From Rhizobium indicum (GTDB lineage: Bacteria > Pseudomonadota > Alphaproteobacteria > Rhizobiales > Rhizobiaceae): a DNA stretch of 64,000 bases. Both the position numbers and the translations under genes were made by a program. Positions within the stretch are counted from its first letter, which is position 1; each line of letters begins with the position of its first letter. The notes under the pieces were generated by a model, which was not told the origin of the DNA, did no database searches, and saw nothing but the letters and a program-made list of their open reading frames with translations. This document shows, piece by piece, positions 19,226 through 28,227 of this stretch. Where the stretch lies: assembly GCF_005862305.2 (NCBI RefSeq), contig NZ_CP054021.1, positions 1,674,001 through 1,738,000 of the forward strand, in the 5' to 3' direction.

Positions 19226-20242
19226 TTGGGCGTGGTCATACCGCTTGAAGAAAGCAAAAACAAACTGGCATCCATAAAGCCGCTGGTCGATCTCACCAGG
19301 GCGGACATGGAGCGAGTAAACCAGCTCATTCTGTCTAAGGCCGGCTCCGATGTGCAGATGATCCCGGAAGTGGCGAACCATCTGATCTCGTCCGGCGGCA
19401 AGCGGTTGCGGCCGATGCTGACGCTGGCTTCCGCGTCGCTGTTCGACTACAGGGGCGAAAATCACGTCAAGCTCGCCACATCGGTCGAGTTCATGCATAC
19501 GGCAACGCTGCTGCATGACGACGTCGTCGACGAAAGCGATCTGCGCCGCGGCAAATCGACGGCGCGGATGATCTGGGGCAACCAGGCAAGCGTGCTGGTC
19601 GGCGACTTCCTGCTCGGCCAGGCCTTCCGCATGATGGTCGATGTCGGCTCGCTCGATGCGCTGGACGTCTTGTCTTCCGCCGCCTGCGTGATCGCCGAAG
19701 GCGAGGTGCTGCAGCTTTCCGTCGCCAAGAACATGGAGACGACGGAGGACGATTATCTCTCGGTCATCCGCGCCAAGACGGCGGCCCTCTTTGCCGCCGC
19801 CTCCGAAGTCGGGCCGATCGTCGCCGAGGCCGGCCGGTCTGGCCGCAATGCGCTGAAATCCTACGGCATGAATCTCGGGCTCGCCTTCCAGCTGGTCGAC
19901 GATGCGCTCGACTATGGCGGCAAGGCGGCCGATCTCGGCAAGAATGTCGGCGACGATTTCCGCGAGGGCAAGATCACCCTGCCGGTCATTCTCGCCTATC
20001 GCCGCGGCACCGAGGATGAGCGCGCCTTCTGGCGTGATGCAATCGAGGCCGGCAACAGCACCGACGCCAACCTCGAAAAAGCGCTGGGACTGATCACTAA
20101 ATACGGCACGCTCAGCGACACGATCGGCCGCGCGATCCATTACGGCACGATCGCGCGCGATGCGCTTGCGCCGCTTCCCGATACGGTCTGGAAATCTGCC
20201 CTGATGGAAGTGATCGACTTCTGCATCGAGCGCGTCAATTGA
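19226..20242 (+). CDS. ispB: Polyprenyl (octaprenyl-type) diphosphate synthase
   Basis: A 338-residue trans-prenyltransferase that makes the side chain of ubiquinone. Both Asp-rich motifs are present: HDDVVDESDLRRG (about residue 95-107) and LVDDALDYGG (about residue 222-231), plus GGKRLRPMLTLASA near 58. Chain length cannot be read from sequence alone; in rhizobia the ubiquinone is Q10, so decaprenyl is possible. The start is a TTG at 19226, supported by an AGGAG at 9 nt; no ATG fits better. Confidence 0.95.
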   Translation: MGVVIPLEESKNKLASIKPLVDLTRADMERVNQLILSKAGSDVQMIPEVANHLISSGGKRLRPMLTLASASLFDYRGENHVKLATSVEFMHTATLLHDDVVDESDLRRGKSTARMIWGNQASVLVGDFLLGQAFRMMVDVGSLDALDVLSSAACVIAEGEVLQLSVAKNMETTEDDYLSVIRAKTAALFAAASEVGPIVAEAGRSGRNALKSYGMNLGLAFQLVDDALDYGGKAADLGKNVGDDFREGKITLPVILAYRRGTEDERAFWRDAIEAGNSTDANLEKALGLITKYGTLSDTIGRAIHYGTIARDALAPLPDTVWKSALMEVIDFCIERVN

Positions 20243-20376
20243 TCAAACGTCCTTGATCGCAGGCTGATTTTCTTGCAGCGCCGCTTCAAAAAAGCCATCC
20301 TGTTATGAATCAGTGATCGCAACTGGTTTTGCGGCCGGCACCATTTGTCGGGACGCTGTCGAAGAAAGGTTTCCTA

Positions 20377-22209
20377 ATGCGGCAGAGAATTGCCATCCGT
20401 CTTCTTACGAGCGCAGCGCTGGCCGCTGTCCTTTCGCTCAGCGGTGTCGGCGGCGCGAACGCCGAGGATGCGGCCAAGACAGACGATGCCGGCACAGCCG
20501 TTCACTTCGATGCGGACAGCGTCACCACTTTCTCTGGCGCCTTTCTCGCCGCGCGCACGGCCGATGTCGATCATGACTACGAAACGGCAATCGAACTCTA
20601 CAAGAAGGCGCTGCAGATCGAGCCCGGCAATCCCGAGATTCGCCAGCGGCTGATGATCTCGCTGCTGCTCAATGGCGATATCAAGGACGGCGTCAAATAT
20701 GCCAATGACCTGAAGGGCGATCCTTCCGTCGAGCGTATCACCACGATCGTGCGCGGCATGGATGCCGTGCGCCGCGACGACTACAAGTCCGCCGAGGCCA
20801 TCCTGAAATATAAGGGGCCAAACGATCTCGACCGGATGATGAACGACCTGCTGCTTGCCTGGGCCCGCGTCGGCGCCGACCGCGGCAAGGAAGCGCTCAC
20901 CATGGTCGAGAAGATGAAGGGCCCGGACTGGTTTCGCATCTTCCAGAATTATAATGCCGGGGCGATCGCCATCGCCATCGGCGACGTGAAATCCGCCCGC
21001 AAGCACCTGAACGATGCCGTGCTCGACAAGGAAGGGGGCGCAACCGCGCCCGACACCTTCATGCGCGCCGTGATGGCGCTTGCCCGTCTCGAAGCAACGC
21101 AAGGCAATAAGCAGAAGGCGCTCGACGCCGTTTCCGTCGGCGACAACCTGCTGCCGAACTATGCGCCGCTGAACGCGCTGCGCGACAGTATCGAAAAGAA
21201 CGAGAAGCAGGAACAGCAGGTCAAGACGGCCGAAGAAGGCGCTGCCGGCGTGCTCTTCTCGGTCGGCGGCGCGCTGAACCGCGACGGCGCCGAGGACATC
21301 GTCTCGCTTTACCTGCAGACGGCCAATGCGCTCGATCCGAACAGCGCCGATACGCTGGTGCTGCTCGGCGGCATTGCCGAGAAGCAGAACCAGATGGACC
21401 GCGCCATCGCGCTCTACAAGAAGGTGCCGGAGAATTCGCCGATGCGGCGCATTTCCGAGCTGCAGCTCGGCCTTGCCCTTGCCCAAGGCGGCAAGGTGGA
21501 CGAGGCGCGTAAGCACCTGCAGGCGCTGATCGCCTCCGACCCGAAGGACATCCGCAGTTACCTCGCCTATGGCAGCGTGCTCTCCGACGCCAAGGACTAC
21601 CAGGCGATGGCCGCCAATTACGACAAGGCCGTCGAAACGATCGGCCCCATTCCCGGCCGCGCCAACTGGAGCGTCTTCTTCCAGCGCGGCATTGCCTATG
21701 AGCGGCTGAAGAAGTGGGACCAGGCGGAACCGAACTTCCGCAAGGCGCTGGAGCTCAATCCCGACCAGCCGCAGGTGCTGAACTATCTCGGCTATTCCTG
21801 GATCGACATGAACCGGAACCTCGACGAAGGTCTCGGCATGATCAAGAAGGCCGTGGAGCTTCGCCCTGACGACGGCTACATCATCGATTCGCTCGGCTGG
21901 GCCTATTTCCGCCTCAACCGCTTCGACGATGCCGTCGACGAGCTGGAGCGGGCCGCACAGATCAAGGCCGGCGACGCGACGATCAACGACCATCTCGGCG
22001 ATGCCTACTGGCGCGTCGGGCGCAAGCTCGAGGCCGTCTACCAGTGGAACCGGGCGCTCGCCTCCGAGCCCGAAGCTGCCGAGATCCCGAAGATCAAGGA
22101 CAAGGTCGCCAACGGCCTGCCTCCCGTCAGTGACGATGCCAAGGCGGCCGACAAGAAGCAGCCGGATCCGGCGCCCGTCACCCCGCCGCCGGTCGACAAG
22201 AAATCCTGA
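20377..22209 (+). CDS. Exported tetratricopeptide repeat protein
   Basis: A 610-residue protein with a signal peptide (MRQRIAIRLLTSAALAAVLS, cleaved near ANA-ED) and many TPR units, clearest at residues 60-120, 330-400 and 430-560 (for example AEPNFRKALELNPDQPQVLN, DEGLGMIKKAVELRPDDGY). The tail is Pro/Lys-rich. TPR arrays mediate protein-protein contacts, probably in the periplasm. The start at 20377 follows AAAGG and begins the signal peptide. It lies between ispB and ispE on the same strand, a conserved rhizobial context, but no role is known. Confidence 0.9.
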   Translation: MRQRIAIRLLTSAALAAVLSLSGVGGANAEDAAKTDDAGTAVHFDADSVTTFSGAFLAARTADVDHDYETAIELYKKALQIEPGNPEIRQRLMISLLLNGDIKDGVKYANDLKGDPSVERITTIVRGMDAVRRDDYKSAEAILKYKGPNDLDRMMNDLLLAWARVGADRGKEALTMVEKMKGPDWFRIFQNYNAGAIAIAIGDVKSARKHLNDAVLDKEGGATAPDTFMRAVMALARLEATQGNKQKALDAVSVGDNLLPNYAPLNALRDSIEKNEKQEQQVKTAEEGAAGVLFSVGGALNRDGAEDIVSLYLQTANALDPNSADTLVLLGGIAEKQNQMDRAIALYKKVPENSPMRRISELQLGLALAQGGKVDEARKHLQALIASDPKDIRSYLAYGSVLSDAKDYQAMAANYDKAVETIGPIPGRANWSVFFQRGIAYERLKKWDQAEPNFRKALELNPDQPQVLNYLGYSWIDMNRNLDEGLGMIKKAVELRPDDGYIIDSLGWAYFRLNRFDDAVDELERAAQIKAGDATINDHLGDAYWRVGRKLEAVYQWNRALASEPEAAEIPKIKDKVANGLPPVSDDAKAADKKQPDPAPVTPPPVDKKS

Positions 22210-22257
22210 CGGACCATGCCTGACGAGGCCCCGGCCGGCGTGCGATCAAAGAAATAG

Positions 22258-22303
22258 AGCATGATGTCGTGCGAAAACCGCTCACACTTTTCGGTATCAT
22301 GCT
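22258..22303. repeat. Constant-loop hairpin repeat (AGCATGAT class) containing the ispE start codon
   Basis: Outer stem AGCATGAT / ATCATGCT, inner stem CGAAAA / TTTTCG, loop CCGCTCACAC, and an asymmetric bulge (GTCGTG against GT). A second copy is at 57600-57645. The ATG codons of ispE (22261, 22264) lie inside the left arm, and there is an in-frame TAG at 22255. Confidence 0.85.
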
Positions 22304-23166
22304 CCAGCGTTTCCGAGGAAGCTCGCGCGAAAATCAACCTGGCCCTGCATGTGACGGGCCAGCGGCCGGATGGCTATCATCTGCTCGATATGCTGGTGAC
22401 CTTCGCAGATCACGGCGACCGGCTGGACTTCATGCGGTCGCCGGCCGACGCATTCACCCTGTCGGGCCGTTTCGGCGAGGTGCTTGCCGGCGACGGCGGC
22501 ACCAACCTGGTGCTGAAGGCCCGCGACCTCCTGCGCGAGGCAATCGGTCCCCTCGCCTTTCCCGTCCGTATCCATCTCGAAAAGAACCTGCCGATCGCCT
22601 CCGGCATCGGCGGCGGCTCGGCCGATGCAGCCGCGACGCTGCGCGGGCTGATGCGGCTCTGGGGCACGACATTATCAGCGGAGACGCTTGCCACGCTGGC
22701 GCTGAAGCTCGGCGCCGACGTGCCGATGTGCCTTGAGAGCCGGCCGCTGATTGCCCGCGGCATCGGCGAAAAGATCGAACCCGTGCCGGAGCTGCCGGCC
22801 TTTGCCATGGTGCTTGCCAATCCGCTAAAGGGCGTCTCGACGCCAGAAGTTTTCCGCCGGCTGGCGACAAAGAACAATCCGGTCCTGAGCCTGGCACCGT
22901 CTCAGACTGCCGACTGGCTCGCCGCGATTGCTGCTGCCCGCAACGACCTGGAGCCGCCGGCGCGCGAACTCGTGCCCGAGATTTCGGAGATCTCGGCGAT
23001 GCTGCAAGCTCACGGCGCCCTGTTGACCCGCATGTCCGGTTCCGGCGCCACCTGTTTCGGCATCTTTGAGAGCATGACTGCTGCCGAACATGCAGCGGCA
23101 GCTCTTCACGACGAGCGCCCTGGCTGGTATTTCCAGGCGGCGAAAACGGTTTCGGGAGGCGCATGA
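22261..23166 (+). CDS. ispE: 4-diphosphocytidyl-2-C-methyl-D-erythritol kinase
   Basis: A 301-residue GHMP kinase of the MEP isoprenoid pathway. It phosphorylates CDP-ME at the 2-hydroxyl. The N-terminal EARAKINLALHVTGQRPDGYH and the ATP loop PIASGIGGGSADAAATLRGL (about residue 116-135) are diagnostic, with MSGSGATCFGIF near residue 258. The first 16-18 residues are encoded by a repeat hairpin and do not look like the family. There is a stop just upstream and no later ATG/GTG/TTG before the conserved region, so the repeat really supplies the start. It overlaps moaB by 4 bp. Confidence 0.93.
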   Translation: MMSCENRSHFSVSCSSVSEEARAKINLALHVTGQRPDGYHLLDMLVTFADHGDRLDFMRSPADAFTLSGRFGEVLAGDGGTNLVLKARDLLREAIGPLAFPVRIHLEKNLPIASGIGGGSADAAATLRGLMRLWGTTLSAETLATLALKLGADVPMCLESRPLIARGIGEKIEPVPELPAFAMVLANPLKGVSTPEVFRRLATKNNPVLSLAPSQTADWLAAIAAARNDLEPPARELVPEISEISAMLQAHGALLTRMSGSGATCFGIFESMTAAEHAAAALHDERPGWYFQAAKTVSGGA

Positions 23167-23717
23167 TGGCAGGTCTGGACGAAAAGCGGCCCTTCATCGC
23201 GGTCGGCATTGCGGTTCTGACGATCTCGGATACACGCACGCCGGAGACGGACAAGTCAGGCGACACGCTGGCGGCGCGGATTACGGAGGCGGGGCATAGG
23301 CTGGTCGACCGGGGGATCGTGCCCGATGATCGCGAAAAGATTGCCGCGCGGGTGAAGGCCTGGACTGAGAACCAAGACATAGACGTCGTCATCACCACCG
23401 GCGGCACCGGCTTTACCGGCCGCGATGTGACGCCAGAGGCGCTGGAACCTTTGTTCGAAAAGCGGATGGACGGCTTTTCCGCCATCTTCCACCGGATCTC
23501 CTACGAGAAGATCGGCACGGCGACGATCCAGTCGCGCGCCACGGCAGGTGTTGCCAACGCCACCTTCATCTTCGTGCTGCCGGGTTCGCCCGGCGCCTGC
23601 CGGGATGCCTGGGACGGCATTCTGAAAGGACAGCTCGACTATCGCAGCGTGCCCTGCAATTTCGTCGAGATCATGCCGCGTCTGGACGAGCACCTGAAAC
23701 GCGGCGCGACGAAGTAG
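23163..23717 (+). CDS. moaB: Molybdenum cofactor biosynthesis protein B
   Basis: A 184-residue MoaB/Mog-fold protein. Core motifs are VLTISDTRTPETDKSGDTLA near residue 18-37, TTGGTGFTGRDVTPEAL near 79-95, and FVLPGSPGACRDAWDGIL near 139-156. MoaB-type proteins bind or adenylylate molybdopterin. The ATG overlaps the ispE stop (ATGA) and follows GGAGG, so the two genes are translationally coupled although their pathways are unrelated. Confidence 0.93.
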   Translation: MMAGLDEKRPFIAVGIAVLTISDTRTPETDKSGDTLAARITEAGHRLVDRGIVPDDREKIAARVKAWTENQDIDVVITTGGTGFTGRDVTPEALEPLFEKRMDGFSAIFHRISYEKIGTATIQSRATAGVANATFIFVLPGSPGACRDAWDGILKGQLDYRSVPCNFVEIMPRLDEHLKRGATK

Positions 23718-23740
23718 ACTGCCTGCAACGGCGATATTCC

Positions 23741-24055
23741 CTATGTCGCAAGGCCCGGCAGGACCGGCATCGTGTCCCAGCTGTCACCCGACAGCAGGAC
23801 GCAGCTTATGCCGTGAACATCCGTGACGATGAGGGTCCAGGTGCCGCTTTCGGCGGCATAGACCTCGAGAATGGCGTTCTGGTTGATCAGTCCGACTGCC
23901 GTGAGCTTTTCGGCGAAGTTCTTGTCGAGGAAATTGACGATTTCGGGTCGGCCTGCGCAACTGCGCATCATCTGCGATGCTGCCGAATGCGGATGCGCGA
24001 TCACCAATGTCGGCAATATGACGGCTATGAGGCCGTAGATCATACTGCGTACCAT
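23741..24055 (-). CDS. Hypothetical small exported protein
   Basis: A 104-residue protein. The N-terminus MVRSMIYGLIAVILPTLVIA is a signal peptide; the mature part has two cysteines (MRSCAGRPE and ISCVLLSGDSW) and a VYAAESGTWTLIVTDVHG strand-rich segment. It resembles small secreted proteins conserved in Rhizobium without known function. The start at 24055 is fixed by a strong AGGAGGT Shine-Dalgarno 5 nt upstream; the longer frame to 24208 runs into the repeat and is not supported. Confidence 0.8.
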   Translation of the reverse strand: MVRSMIYGLIAVILPTLVIAHPHSAASQMMRSCAGRPEIVNFLDKNFAEKLTAVGLINQNAILEVYAAESGTWTLIVTDVHGISCVLLSGDSWDTMPVLPGLAT

Positions 24056-24260
24056 GACGCACCTCCTTTCGCCGGAACCCGGCAGAAGAGGAGATTTTCG
24101 CTGACCTGTTCTGCCGTTCACCGGCACTCCATGGCCATTCCGTTGCGAAGCGAGGCGCTTCGACGGCGCCATGTTTGAATTATAGCGCGAAATCCTATTG
24201 GGCGCCATCTTTTGCGCGACGACGGGAGGAGCATGATACTCCTCCGAGGTTCGGCGACCC

Positions 24261-24400
24261 GCCCCTCATCCGGCTGCCGCCACCTTCTCCCCGTAAACGG
24301 GGCGAAGGGACATGCCGCACCGGCTTCCCTCAATCTCGACGCTGCGTTTGGCACGTCCCCTCTCCCCGTTTTTTACGGGGAGAGGGTTAGGGTGAGGGGC
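24261..24400. repeat. RIME-like double-palindrome repeat (family A), inverted copy
   Basis: About 140 bp with ends GCCCCTCATCCGGCTGCCG and GGTTAGGGTGAGGGGC, and internal palindromes CTTCTCCCCGT-aa-ACGGGGCGAAG and CTCTCCCCGT-TTTT-ACGGGGAGAG. It is the reverse complement of the element at 1194-1332. The rest of the gap from 24056 to 24441 holds no gene I can see. Confidence 0.82.
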
Positions 24401-24441
24401 TGCCATTGGCGCGAAGGCAGGATGACGAAGAGCGGAATTGC

Positions 24442-24960
24442 TTAGCGTGCGGCGCGGGCGACCCAGGACGGAATGAGTTCGCTCGCCAGCTTGCGCGGCT
24501 TCTGGCCCTTGACGAATTCGGTAAGTCGCATGCCGCTTTTGGCGATGGCGAGCGCCTGCTTCTTCGGCAGGAGAAAGCCGAGTTCCAGCGGCGGCACGGC
24601 TCGGCCGACACGCTGGAAGAACGGGCGCCTATAGCCGCGCGATGCGGTGAAGCGCGCCGGCAGCTTGTTCAGCGCGACATATTCGGCGATCTCATCGATC
24701 CAGCCGGCCTGCGGTCTGGCGCCCGGCTCGACGAAGAGCAGCCATTCGCCGCGCGCCGAACGGACGATGTCCTTGATATCCCATTGCGAATGGAAGCGGC
24801 AACCGGCGGCGTCGGCGACCCGCGAGGTGCCGTCGCGCGAGCCGTGATCGAGCACGACCACGTCGCTCACAAGCCCCTCCACCGCGCCTGCCACCAATAC
24901 CGATAAGGTCTGTGCCAGCTCAGATTCCTGATCCTGACATTCGAGAACAACCGTCAACAT
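24442..24960 (-). CDS. Glycosyltransferase family 2-like protein
   Basis: A 172-residue GT-A fold-like protein. The N-terminal MLTVVLECQDQESELAQTL, the VVVLDHGSRDGTSRVADAAG segment (about residue 31-50, equivalent to the nucleotide-sugar-binding DGSxDGT) and RSARGEWLLFVEPGARP (DxD position replaced by EPG) are GT2-like. It is short and lacks a clear catalytic DxD, so it may be a degenerate or atypical member. I start at ATG 24960; the frame reaches 25011. It is divergent from the radical SAM gene. Confidence 0.75.
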   Translation of the reverse strand: MLTVVLECQDQESELAQTLSVLVAGAVEGLVSDVVVLDHGSRDGTSRVADAAGCRFHSQWDIKDIVRSARGEWLLFVEPGARPQAGWIDEIAEYVALNKLPARFTASRGYRRPFFQRVGRAVPPLELGFLLPKKQALAIAKSGMRLTEFVKGQKPRKLASELIPSWVARAAR

Positions 24961-25098
24961 TGACCATTTATAATGCGCCGCACAAATTTTTGCCAGCACC
25001 GTTTTCCTCATTTTGTTCTTGCATTGTTCTTATTTTACGGATAGGAATTTAATCAGCAAAACGGGCGGAGGCGATGGCTTTCGCCGCGGGAGAATCCG

Positions 25099-26256
25099 AT
25101 GAGAGAGCAGTCCCTGGCAGGGCAGGCCGCATTCGCGCCTGCCAATACGGCAGATATTGCCGATGCGATGATCGTTTCCTCCGGTCTGAGAGTCGAGGTC
25201 GATCGGCGGCGCGGACGTGGGGCGGGACTGAACCCGACAGGTCGGTTCGAAGCGCAGCAGCGCGAGACCGTCGACGATGGCTGGCAGACGTGGGAAGAGC
25301 TGCCGCCCTTCAAGACGGAAGTGCAGGTCGAAAAACCGCGCACGGCCATCACCCGCAACGAATCGCCGGACCTTTCCTTCGACCGCTCGATCAATCCCTA
25401 TCGCGGCTGCGAGCATGGCTGCATCTATTGTTTCGCCCGACCGACACACGCCTATATGGGGCTTTCTGCGGGGCTCGATTTCGAGACCAAGCTCTTTGCC
25501 AAGCCCGATGCGGCAAAACTCCTGGAGCGGGAGCTCGCCAAGCCCGGCTACAAGGTGCGGGTGATCGCGATCGGCACCAATACCGATCCCTATCAGCCGA
25601 TCGAGAAGGAATGGCGCATCATGCGCGGCATTCTCGAGGTGTTGAACAAGGCGAACCATCCGGTATCGATCGTCACCAAGTCGGCGATGATCCTGCGTGA
25701 TCTCGACATTCTGCGGGAGATGGCAGGCAAGAACCTGGTGCGCGTCGGCGTCTCGGTGACCACGCTGGATCGCAAGCTTGCCCGGACGATGGAGCCGCGT
25801 GCCGCCACACCGCCGCGGCGGCTGGAGACGATCCACACCCTTGCCGAAGCAGGCATCCAGACGGCAGTCATGGCCGCCCCGCTCATCCCGGCGCTGAACG
25901 ACCACGAGCTGGAGCGCATCCTCGAATCGGCAACGGCTGCCGGCGCCGCCGAGGCGAGTTACGTCATCCTCAGGCTGCCGCTCGAGGTCAGCCCGCTGTT
26001 TCGCGACTGGCTGCTGCAGCATTACCCCGATCGTTACCGACATGTGATGTCGCTGGTGCGCTCGATGCGCGGCGGCAAGGATTACGATGCCGAATTCGGC
26101 AAGCGCATGAAGGGCGCCGGCCCCTATGCCTGGCAGATCGCAAGGCGCTTTGAAATGGCCTCCAGACGTTTCGGCCTGACGCGCCGCAGCGTGCCGCTGC
26201 GCGACGATCTGTTCGTACCGCCGGATGGCAGCGGCGTGCAGCTGTCGCTGCTCTAA
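25099..26256 (+). CDS. Radical SAM protein, PA0069/Rv2578c family
   Basis: A 385-residue protein with the 4Fe-4S cluster motif CEHGCIYCFARPTHAY (CxxxCxxC, about residue 110-125), a SAM-binding beta-barrel with VRVIAIGTNTDPYQPIEK, and the C-terminal DDLFVPP segment near the end. It belongs to the PA0069 family, related to spore photoproduct lyase. The substrate is unknown; a DNA-repair or modification role is often guessed. The start follows GGGAG. It is a single gene with its own promoter region. Confidence 0.92.
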   Translation: MREQSLAGQAAFAPANTADIADAMIVSSGLRVEVDRRRGRGAGLNPTGRFEAQQRETVDDGWQTWEELPPFKTEVQVEKPRTAITRNESPDLSFDRSINPYRGCEHGCIYCFARPTHAYMGLSAGLDFETKLFAKPDAAKLLERELAKPGYKVRVIAIGTNTDPYQPIEKEWRIMRGILEVLNKANHPVSIVTKSAMILRDLDILREMAGKNLVRVGVSVTTLDRKLARTMEPRAATPPRRLETIHTLAEAGIQTAVMAAPLIPALNDHELERILESATAAGAAEASYVILRLPLEVSPLFRDWLLQHYPDRYRHVMSLVRSMRGGKDYDAEFGKRMKGAGPYAWQIARRFEMASRRFGLTRRSVPLRDDLFVPPDGSGVQLSLL

Positions 26257-26270
26257 CCTTTTGTTTTTAG

Positions 26271-26371
26271 GCAACTCCGGATGGAAACTGCTTCGCACTT
26301 TCCCTGGAATTACCTCTAACCTTTTACGCAATTCCGGACGGAAAACCGCTGCACACTTTTCCTGGAATTGC
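26271..26371. repeat. Tandem pair of constant-loop hairpin repeats (GCAATTCC class)
   Basis: The clean copy is 26328-26371: outer stem GCAATTCC / GGAATTGC, bulge GGAC against T, inner stem GGAAAA / TTTTCC, loop CCGCTGCACAC. A degenerate copy with a partly broken stem lies at 26271-26313. They follow the radical SAM gene stop by 15 bp. Confidence 0.85.
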
Positions 26372-26536
26372 TTCAAACTTGCGCATCGGCGTCTCGACAA
26401 AACCGCCCTGTTTTCGAGCCCCGAGCGCAATTCCCGCGGATGGCCTTGACCGCCACCATCCGTCGGGCCAGTCCCCGGCCGCCGCCCTGATCCGGGGACT
26501 TGCGGGAAATCGGGTTGGCGTGCGAGGTTCAGCCGC

Positions 26537-27226
26537 ATGAAACCTCGCACGCCACCCGATTCTCCCCTGCTTTTCGACACGGCTCCGCTCGTGCCGGATT
26601 TCAAACTCGAGCTCAAAGCCCGCAAGGCCGGCCATTGGCCGGTCGCCGGCGCCGATGAGGCAGGCCGCGGGCCGCTGGCCGGGCCTGTCGTCGCTGCCGC
26701 CGTCATCCTCGATCCGAAGCGCATCCCTGAGGGTCTGAACGATTCCAAGCAGCTTTCGGCGCAACGGCGCGAGGAACTGTTCGTGCAGATTCTGGCGACT
26801 GCGACCGTCTCCATCGCCTCCTCCAGTTCGACGCGCATCGACGAGACGGATATCCGCAAGGCAAGCCTCGACGCCATGCGCCGGGCCATCTGCAGCCTCT
26901 CCGTTCCGGCCAGCTACGTGCTGACCGACGGGCTCGACGTGCCGCCCGGCCTCGACTGCCCCGGACAGGCCGTGGTCAAGGGCGATGCCCGCTCGGTCTC
27001 GATCGCCGCCGCCTCGATCGTCGCCAAGGTGACGCGTGACCGGATGATGGCGCGGGCCCATCATGTATTTCCGGAGTACGGTTTTGCAGCGCATGTGGGT
27101 TACGGCACGGCGCAACACCGTGCCGGCATCGAGAGGCACGGCCCTTGTTCGCTCCACCGGATGAGCTTCAGGCCGTTGCGCAAGACCGAGGATGGTCCCG
27201 AGACGGACGAGCTGCTTTCCGAGTAG
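26537..27226 (+). CDS. rnhB: Ribonuclease HII
   Basis: A 229-residue type 2 RNase H, which cuts RNA in RNA-DNA hybrids and removes single ribonucleotides from DNA. It carries [20 protein letters not shown] (about residue 36-55, catalytic Asp-Glu), [36 protein letters not shown] (about residue 150-170) and [19 protein letters not shown]. Compared with E. coli it has an N-terminal extension of about 20 residues, common in alphaproteobacteria. Confidence 0.96.
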   Translation: MKPRTPPDSPLLFDTAPLVPDFKLELKARKAGHWPVAGADEAGRGPLAGPVVAAAVILDPKRIPEGLNDSKQLSAQRREELFVQILATATVSIASSSSTRIDETDIRKASLDAMRRAICSLSVPASYVLTDGLDVPPGLDCPGQAVVKGDARSVSIAAASIVAKVTRDRMMARAHHVFPEYGFAAHVGYGTAQHRAGIERHGPCSLHRMSFRPLRKTEDGPETDELLSE

Positions 27227-27278
27227 GGTCACCCAAGGAAAAGACGGGCAAACGAAAAGGCCCGGACATGCCCTGTGA

Positions 27279-27361
27279 AAGGGGCGCGCGAGGAACGGAG
27301 AGGTCGCGGCATGTCCTCTTCTCCCTTCGGGGAGAAGGTGCCGGCAGGCGGATGAGGGGCC
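27279..27361. repeat. Partial RIME-like repeat (family A)
   Basis: It matches the GAGGAACGGAGAGGTCGCGG to GGCGGATGAGGGG half of the 1194-1332 element, with the palindrome CTTCTCCC-ttc-GGGGAGAAG. The other half is missing. Confidence 0.7.
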
Positions 27362-27474
27362 GCACGGCACATCCGCCCCATTATCCTATCCGCCGCGCCA
27401 CAGCTACCTGAACCTAGTCGAGAGCGCGGTCGAAGCTCGTATGGGCGTTGCTGGGGAAAGACCGGCTTCGCCGG

Positions 27475-27560
27475 CCCCCTCATCCGCCCTACGGGCACCT
27501 TCTCCCCGCTGGGGAGAAGAGGGAATCGAGAGGGCGCGGCATGTCCCTTCGCCCTGTTTA
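27475..27560. repeat. Partial RIME-like repeat (family A), opposite orientation
   Basis: It begins with CCCCCTCATCCGCC, has the palindrome CTTCTCCCCGC / GGGGAGAAG and then a GAGAGGGCGCGGCATGTCCC edge. Together with the copy at 27279-27361 it fills most of the 505-bp gap between rnhB and the F0 operon, where I see no gene. Confidence 0.7.
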
Positions 27561-27678
27561 TGACGGTCCGAAGGACGGCGCGAGAAACTTGCTCGACCCA
27601 GGCGAAGGTGGCAATGCCGGATCAACGGCACCACGTTGTCCTCGGCACGAAGCCGAGTAAAGACCAAGCCTTGCCAAC

Positions 27679-27707
27679 AAAGAAAAGGCCGGGACATGCC
27701 CGGCCTT
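27679..27707 (-). terminator. Terminator of the ATP synthase F0 operon
   Basis: AAGGCCGGG / CCCGGCCTT forms a perfect 9-bp stem with a 5-nt loop, followed on the minus strand by TTTTCTTTG. It lies 26 bp after the stop of atpF. Confidence 0.85.
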
Positions 27708-27732
27708 CCCTCTCAATCTTTTTCGAAGCTGC

Positions 27733-28224
27733 TCAGTTCAGCCGCGTCTTGACCTGGCCGACGGCATTGCCGAAGAGCTCGGACTGGATCTTGGCGTCGG
27801 CCCGCTTGGCAAGCACGGTTTCGGCGGCCGCGATTGCGAGATCGACGGCGGCGGAACGCACCGCCTTCATCGCCTCGACCTCGGCCTGCCTGATCTTCTG
27901 CTCGGAGAGCGCCGTGCGGTTGGCGACGAATTCTTCCGTCTTCTTCTTCGCCTCAGTGGTCAGCATTTCGGCTTCGCGCTCAGCGGCGGCAACGATGTGG
28001 GCCGCTTCGGCTTCCGCTTCCTTGCGCTTGCGCTGGTATTCGGCGAGCAGGTGCTGAGCCTCCTCACGCAGGCGCTTGGCTTCGGCCAATTCGTTGCGGA
28101 TCTGGTCGGCGCGGTCGTCGAGCGACCGTGCCAACATGCCCGGAACCTTCAGGTAAACGACCAGCGCCAGGAAGAGGACGAGGCCGACAAAGGCGAAGAA
28201 AGTCGCGTCAAAGGCAAATTCCAT
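27733..28224 (-). CDS. atpF: ATP synthase F0 subunit b
   Basis: A 163-residue peripheral-stalk subunit. One N-terminal membrane helix (FFAFVGLVLFLALVVYLKVP) is followed by a long charged coiled coil (RNELAEAKRLREEAQHLLAE, KRKEAEAEAAHIVAAAEREA). With b' it forms the stator that holds F1 against the a subunit. It starts 3 bp after b' and ends the operon. Confidence 0.95.
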   Translation of the reverse strand: MEFAFDATFFAFVGLVLFLALVVYLKVPGMLARSLDDRADQIRNELAEAKRLREEAQHLLAEYQRKRKEAEAEAAHIVAAAEREAEMLTTEAKKKTEEFVANRTALSEQKIRQAEVEAMKAVRSAAVDLAIAAAETVLAKRADAKIQSELFGNAVGQVKTRLN

Positions 28225-28227
28225 CGA

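Noticed and set aside
20374..21993. Minus-strand open frame of 539 codons opposite the TPR gene
   Set aside because: Shadow frame of a well-supported gene; composition typical of antisense GC-rich DNA.
25030..26889. Long open frame (619 codons) on the minus strand opposite the radical SAM and rnhB genes
   Set aside because: It is a GC-rich shadow of two clear genes and has no family-like sequence.
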